Part shown: in pieces, positions 59,123 through 64,000 of the stretch | How positions within the stretch are numbered: position 1 is the first letter of the stretch | Layout of the letters: the number at the start of each line of letters is the position of its first letter | Source of the DNA: Proteromonas lacertae | Taxonomy: Eukaryota > Sar > Bigyra > Opalinata > Proteromonadidae | Length of the DNA stretch: 64,000 nucleotides | Reading direction: 5' to 3' | Assembly (NCBI GenBank): GCA_002245135.1 | Contig: NGBS01001161.1 | Coordinates: 434,001-498,000, forward strand | The notes under the pieces: generated by a model | Seen by the model: only the letters and a program-made list of their open reading frames with translations | The model's database searches: none | Told to the model about the DNA's origin: nothing | Made by a program: the position numbers and the translations under genes

Positions 59123-62100
59123 ATGAAGAAAATGAATATATATATAATATATAATATATTGATCTTGCGTATACTATTCAATTTCTATCACTTTTTATAG
59201 TTACATTAATTAAATGTAGCTCAATCAGTCTATTAACTGCTCCAGATGGATGTCGTGCTGGTCTTCCATGTCTACAACAACCAATTGTTAAATGTGATGA
59301 AGTATATTATTATATATCATATAATAGAAATATTCTAAGAAAATCAAAATTGGCTATGATATAAATACAGAATCTTATTCTGCTGCAGTTCCTACTGTTT
59401 ATAATATTACTTTAAGTAGTACATTACACACAGTTAGAAGTGGTTTGTTTTCATTAACATTAACTGTTAATAATACAAAGTTAGGTGGTGAAATTACTAA
59501 AACCACACCTCCACTTATTTACAATATAACAGGATTTGAATTACAAGTAGAATTATTAAAATTAAATATTTCTTCTCCAATCTTTGTAGAAAAAGATGCA
59601 GAAGATCCAAATTATGTAATATGGGCTGTATATTTCCATATCAATGACACAACAGTAGTATCATTAACAGTCAATGTAGAAGAAGAATTTAAACCAAGAG
59701 ATGTGTTTATTAATTCTATTTTGATTCATAAATATGCAAATGATGTGTCAGTAGAGTGTAGTAATGGTATAGCAAAATTTGAAGGTATTTCATTCAGTTA
59801 TTTTGGATATTATATTCTAAAAATATATTCAATTATATCAAATAATACATTCGATTCATCATCTCAACCAAAATTACAAGAAATAGATGAAGATACATCA
59901 GCAACAGCAGATTCCAGTGATAATAATGATAATAATAATGAATATATTAATGATATATATTATAATCGTGTAAATATAGTTCAAAGTCCAGTAGTAACAT
60001 TAGGAGTAATATCACAACCAAAATATGAAAAAGGTGGAATGATATTTAAAAATCAACCACTAGTTAGTTTAATTGATATGGGAAATAATAGAATATATGA
60101 TGGTTTGAATATATATACAGTTACTGCAGAGTATATATTAAATATTATTATTATTATAAAATAGAATTGTAAGTGGACCAGATTCAGAGTTTAAAGATCC
60201 AAGTTGTAAGACGGTAATAATGCTAAATGGAGTTGCTAATTTCACTTGTTTAGCTATCAATAAAGCTGGTAATTATACATTAAGATTCACTACCAATCAT
60301 CCATGGGTTACTCCTTATAATTATGTAGATACATTGCCATTTGAAATAGAAAGAGGAGTTGCAGCTCGAGTTGAGTTTGATAGTGTTTGTCCGTTATGGA
60401 TTGCAGGTAATCCATGTGAGAATATAACCGTATTAATGTATGATGAAGGTGGAAATTTAGCTAATGATTGGAGTCCTGATAGAGTGATATTAGAAATAGA
60501 TATTGATCCGACTTTTGGTAAAGCAACTTTAGGTTCTAATGAAATACAAAGAATGACAATTCCTAAATCATTTAGAGGAGAAATTGCACTTACTATTAAT
60601 GGATATAAAACAGATATTATTGTATTTCAACCTCCTGAAAAGATGAAGAAAAGAAAATTGATTGAAGAAATAGATGAAGAAATAACAACAACAACAACAA
60701 CAACTCATCAACAATTTTCGAATAATAATAAAAATGATAATTCAATAATAATAAAAGATCAATTTAAAGAGGATTTACAGAATGAAATAGAAGCATTACC
60801 GACTATAACATATATAAAAATATCTGATATGTATGAAGATGCTTATTATTATAATTATAATATTGAGTTTATAACTGAAAGATTTGATTTTCCTGATACA
60901 ATAGTTGAAATTATTAGCGTTTATACAGAGGTAGATACAACTGATGAAGATGATAATAAACAAACAGATGAAGATGATAATAAGTCAACAGATGATGAAA
61001 AAGATAATACAAATGAAGATAATAATAAATCCACAGATGAAGATAATAATTATACTGGAACTGATAGTGATGATGATAATATAAAGAAAAATAGAAAATT
61101 ATATATAGATGAAGATGAAGACTATGATATTACAGTTACAAAGATAAGAAGAGGATGTAAAAGTGCTTCTGAATGCTATTATATACATCCAACAGGATGG
61201 AAATATCCATTAAATATCAGTTTCTTAGTAAATGGAAGTGTTGGTTTTGTTAATAACATAAATATCGATAAAGAAGGTATTAATTATAGACTAAAAGCCT
61301 ATTTAAGATCACATCCTCAGAATATTGGATATTCTGGTTTCTTTAATGTAATTCAAGGTGATCCAGTTGGTATAGAAGTATATAGAGAAGCAGGTGGAGC
61401 TTGGGGACTTCATAATTCATATACAACTCAACCAGTGATTAGATTATATGATGCTGGAGGTAATACAGTAACAAGAGATGTAGATAATGTCACTGTTAAT
61501 TGTAGTGATTTAAATGGCAATAGTGAAGAATTATATGGTGATTTATCAGCTATGTTTGTTGATGGATTTGCTGAATTTACTAATTTATATATCTTCAAAT
61601 TAGGAGATTTTATATTACACTTCACAGCCGTGTTAAATCCAAAATATCCACATAATATCAATATATATGCTAGTCAATCAATTCATGTAGGTGAAACTAT
61701 TGAATATGAGTATTTACCATCAGATGGTGAAGAAGGAGATGACTATGGAAGGTCAATATCAATAACAAATGATACTTTGGTAGTTGGAGCTCCAAATAAA
61801 GATATACAGATTAAAGAAGTACAAATAGTTGAAACACATTGCCATACTGAACATTTATCAGGTGAAATCGTTTATATTAGAGGTTATACTGAACCAAAAC
61901 ATGCTGAAGATCAATTAGATTTTGAATTGAATGATAATAATGAAGATATATCCTATTTAACAGGTGGTTATTATATGAAATTAGTATTAAAGAGTAACAC
62001 TTATTATACGAGTTGTATTCCTGTTGATTTTAGAGCTGATCAATTGTATGTTGAAATGTATAAAGCATTTTGTAAATATGATTCTGCTTATTGTGATTTT

Positions 62101-64000
62101 GAAGTAGTTTCACATCATTCTTCCAATACTATAATCAATAAATATAGTTATAATATAACCTATTATTCATTAATTGATTCAATATCAAAATTACAAGTTT
62201 ATACAAATGATAGTTGTAATGTAACAGAAGCAACTCCATTATTTTCAAATAGAATAAGTGGAGAAGAATTTGGAGGTAAATTCAAATTAATATTAGAAGG
62301 AAATGAAACTCCATTAATAGATGTAAATGATAATGAAGAAATGACAAAACAAATAATGAATTTAAATTGGAATTATACTGTTTTAAATGTTGAAAAACAT
62401 GATATAGGAATAAGAAAAGAGAGATTATGGATGATCACATTTGATGCTGAATATTCTCATTATGATGTTCCTACAATAACATATGAATCAATTAGTTTAA
62501 AAGGAAAGTATCCATTCTTAGATATAACAACAGTAAAAGAAGGTGAAGCACCAATTCATGGAACTTTCAAATTGAAATTTAGAGGTGAAACAACAAAAGG
62601 AATTCAATTTAATGCTAAAGAATCTGAAGTTAAACAGAAGTTACAAGATTTACATGTATTTGACACAGTTACAGTAGAGAGATTAGGTCCATATAACAAA
62701 GACAATTATCGATGGGTAATTACATTTGATAAAGTTGCTGATTGGAATATATTTGACAATGTTCATCCAATAAAACAAGAGAATTTTGAACCGTTAGAAG
62801 TGATCGATGATGGTATACAAGGTACAAATGCTGAAGTTAAAGTGATTGCTGCATATCAACAACCATCTAGAGCTCCATGGTTGACAGAAGTAATGGGTTC
62901 TCCAGGTAATGATTCTGGTGTAGTTTATATATATCATAAATATGGAATTGAATGGATAGAAACTCAGATTATTTCTGGACATGATACAACTGCTGAAGAT
63001 CATTTCGGATATAGTGTAAGTAGTGAGAATGATATTATATTAGTTGGTGCTCCTGGTGCTGAAACGATTGGACAAATACGAATAGATGAAATAACCTGTA
63101 GAATGGAAGAAGAAGATATTTCTGATGAAACTTATTTTGTATTTAATAAAGATGGCATTGTAACGAATGAATTATCACCAAATACTACAATTGATGAATT
63201 AGAAATAGAATTGAAAAGAATATTTGAAAAGATAGAAATATCACCATTTAGAGGTTCAATGTGTTCCGAAAGTGGAAATACTTTTTATATTACTTTCTTA
63301 TGGGATAGAGATCCACATAGAATGGATTATAATATAGAAATGCATAATTTAGAAGAAGAAAATGGTTATATTAATAAAACAACAATAAGTAAAAGAATCA
63401 GTCAAGCAACAGGTAATAATTCAACATATCATCAAACAGGTAAAGCGTATATATTCCAAAAGATAAATGATACTAATAATTGGATTGAAAAGTATGTTAT
63501 TTATCCACCCAATGTCGTAGAAGGATCTGAGTTTGGCCATCAAGTTCAGCTTGACTTAGAACATAATACATTATACATCAGTGCACCAGCTGCAAATAAT
63601 CACAAAGGATATATTTATATATATAAATATGATGATTTTATTAGTGATAATAATGATAGTAATGAAGATGATATGTATAACGAAGATGGAAGTTTAAAGA
63701 GTGTATTTAATTATCCACCAAAACTAATACAAACATTATCCTATGAAAGTGCTGATCCAAAAGATTTATATACACATTCATTTGAGATAGGATATTCATT
63801 TGAAAATGAAGTACAATTTCTATTTGTTGGTGCTATGAAACAAGGAAGTGTTTATATATATACAAGAAAAAATGATAATGATATATTTAGATTTAATCAA
63901 GTGTTATATTCACCAATAAAAGATACTGAATTTGGCAGTAGTATAAAGTTTTATAATGATACTTTATTGATTTCAGCTCCACATTATAATAATCGAAGAG
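59123..64000 (+). CDS. Very large secreted/surface FG-GAP protein (3' truncated by window)
   Basis: N-terminus MKKMNIYIIYNILILLTLIKCSS is a good signal peptide once a 32-nt intron (about 59169-59200) is removed; two more introns lie near 59301-59326 and 60132-60165. Then the frame stays open to the window end (over 1,500 residues). The first half has repeated beta-sandwich-like modules (NITLSSTLHTVRSGLFSLTL, GNYTLRFTTNHPWV, ENITVLMYDEGGNLANDW) with many N-glycosylation sites, and an acidic D/E/N-rich linker near 60950-61130. From about 61720 FG-GAP beta-propeller motifs appear (DDYGRSISITNDTLVVGAPN, EDHFGYSVSSENDIILVGAPG, SEFGHQVQLDLEHNTLYISAPA, TEFGSSIKFYNDTLLISAP). Likely adhesion or matrix function. 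Partial, so membrane anchoring cannot be judged. Confidence 0.78.

Noticed and set aside
1-64000. tRNA, rRNA, CRISPR arrays, insertion sequences, transposons
   Set aside because: No T-loop GGTTCGAAT-like signatures in tRNA context, no regularly spaced repeats, no transposase or reverse transcriptase motifs were seen.
1-64000. Reassignment of TGA to a sense codon
   Set aside because: No in-frame TGA at conserved tryptophan or cysteine positions in the well-aligned genes.

Overview
The window is a gene-dense stretch of a unicellular eukaryote: 29 gene models, intergenic gaps mostly of 50-300 bp, very AT-rich DNA, many simple repeats, and genes broken by tiny spliceosomal introns. Most introns I could place from protein homology are 24-45 nt, start GTAT and end ATAG or TTAG. 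The gene set points to a flagellated protist with mitochondria. DRC1 and CFAP57 are axonemal proteins. A pyruvate dehydrogenase E2, a mitochondrial-type methionine aminopeptidase and a TilS-like enzyme indicate an organelle with its own translation. The standard genetic code fits; all terminators I could place are TAA or TAG. I cannot name the species from sequence alone.

Layout. 0-12 kb: end of an EF-hand protein, UTP12/WDR3 (with an apparent U12-type AT-AC intron), a TLDc protein, an ankyrin/polyQ/SAM protein, an orphan with an N-myristoylation motif, and DRC1. 12-26 kb is the accessory-looking part: a kinase-like/LRR gene lies head to head with a Crinkler/RHS-type P-loop NTPase that appears to end in an OTU cysteine protease. 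These are followed by a rhomboid protease, a TPR/DNAJC8-like J-protein, ZNHIT1, and a second, frame-disrupted kinase-like/LRR paralog. 26-39 kb: a giant PH/helical-repeat protein and a UFD4/TRIP12-type HECT ligase. 39-49.5 kb: an EF-hand protein, ribosomal proteins eL38 and uS19, CFAP57, a PX/PDZ protein with an SD/K-rich tail, and tRNase Z. 49.5-64 kb: PDH E2, MetAP, a RhoGAP-like proline-rich protein, TilS, an SRSF1-like SR protein, a TPR protein, and the start of a very large secreted FG-GAP protein that runs off the window.

Functional themes: ribosome production and translation (UTP12, eL38, uS19, tRNase Z, TilS, MetAP), splicing (SR protein, DNAJC8-like), flagellum (DRC1, CFAP57), ubiquitin signalling (HECT, OTU) and lineage-specific surface or defence-like genes (kinase/LRR, Crinkler-OTU, FG-GAP).

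Several conserved genes (HECT ligase, eL38, EF-hand protein, kinase/LRR copy 2, PX protein tail) need a one-base correction to stay in frame, mostly at short homopolymers. Residual assembly indels are the simplest explanation, so gene models here should be read with that caution. CDS coordinates are whole gene spans including introns.
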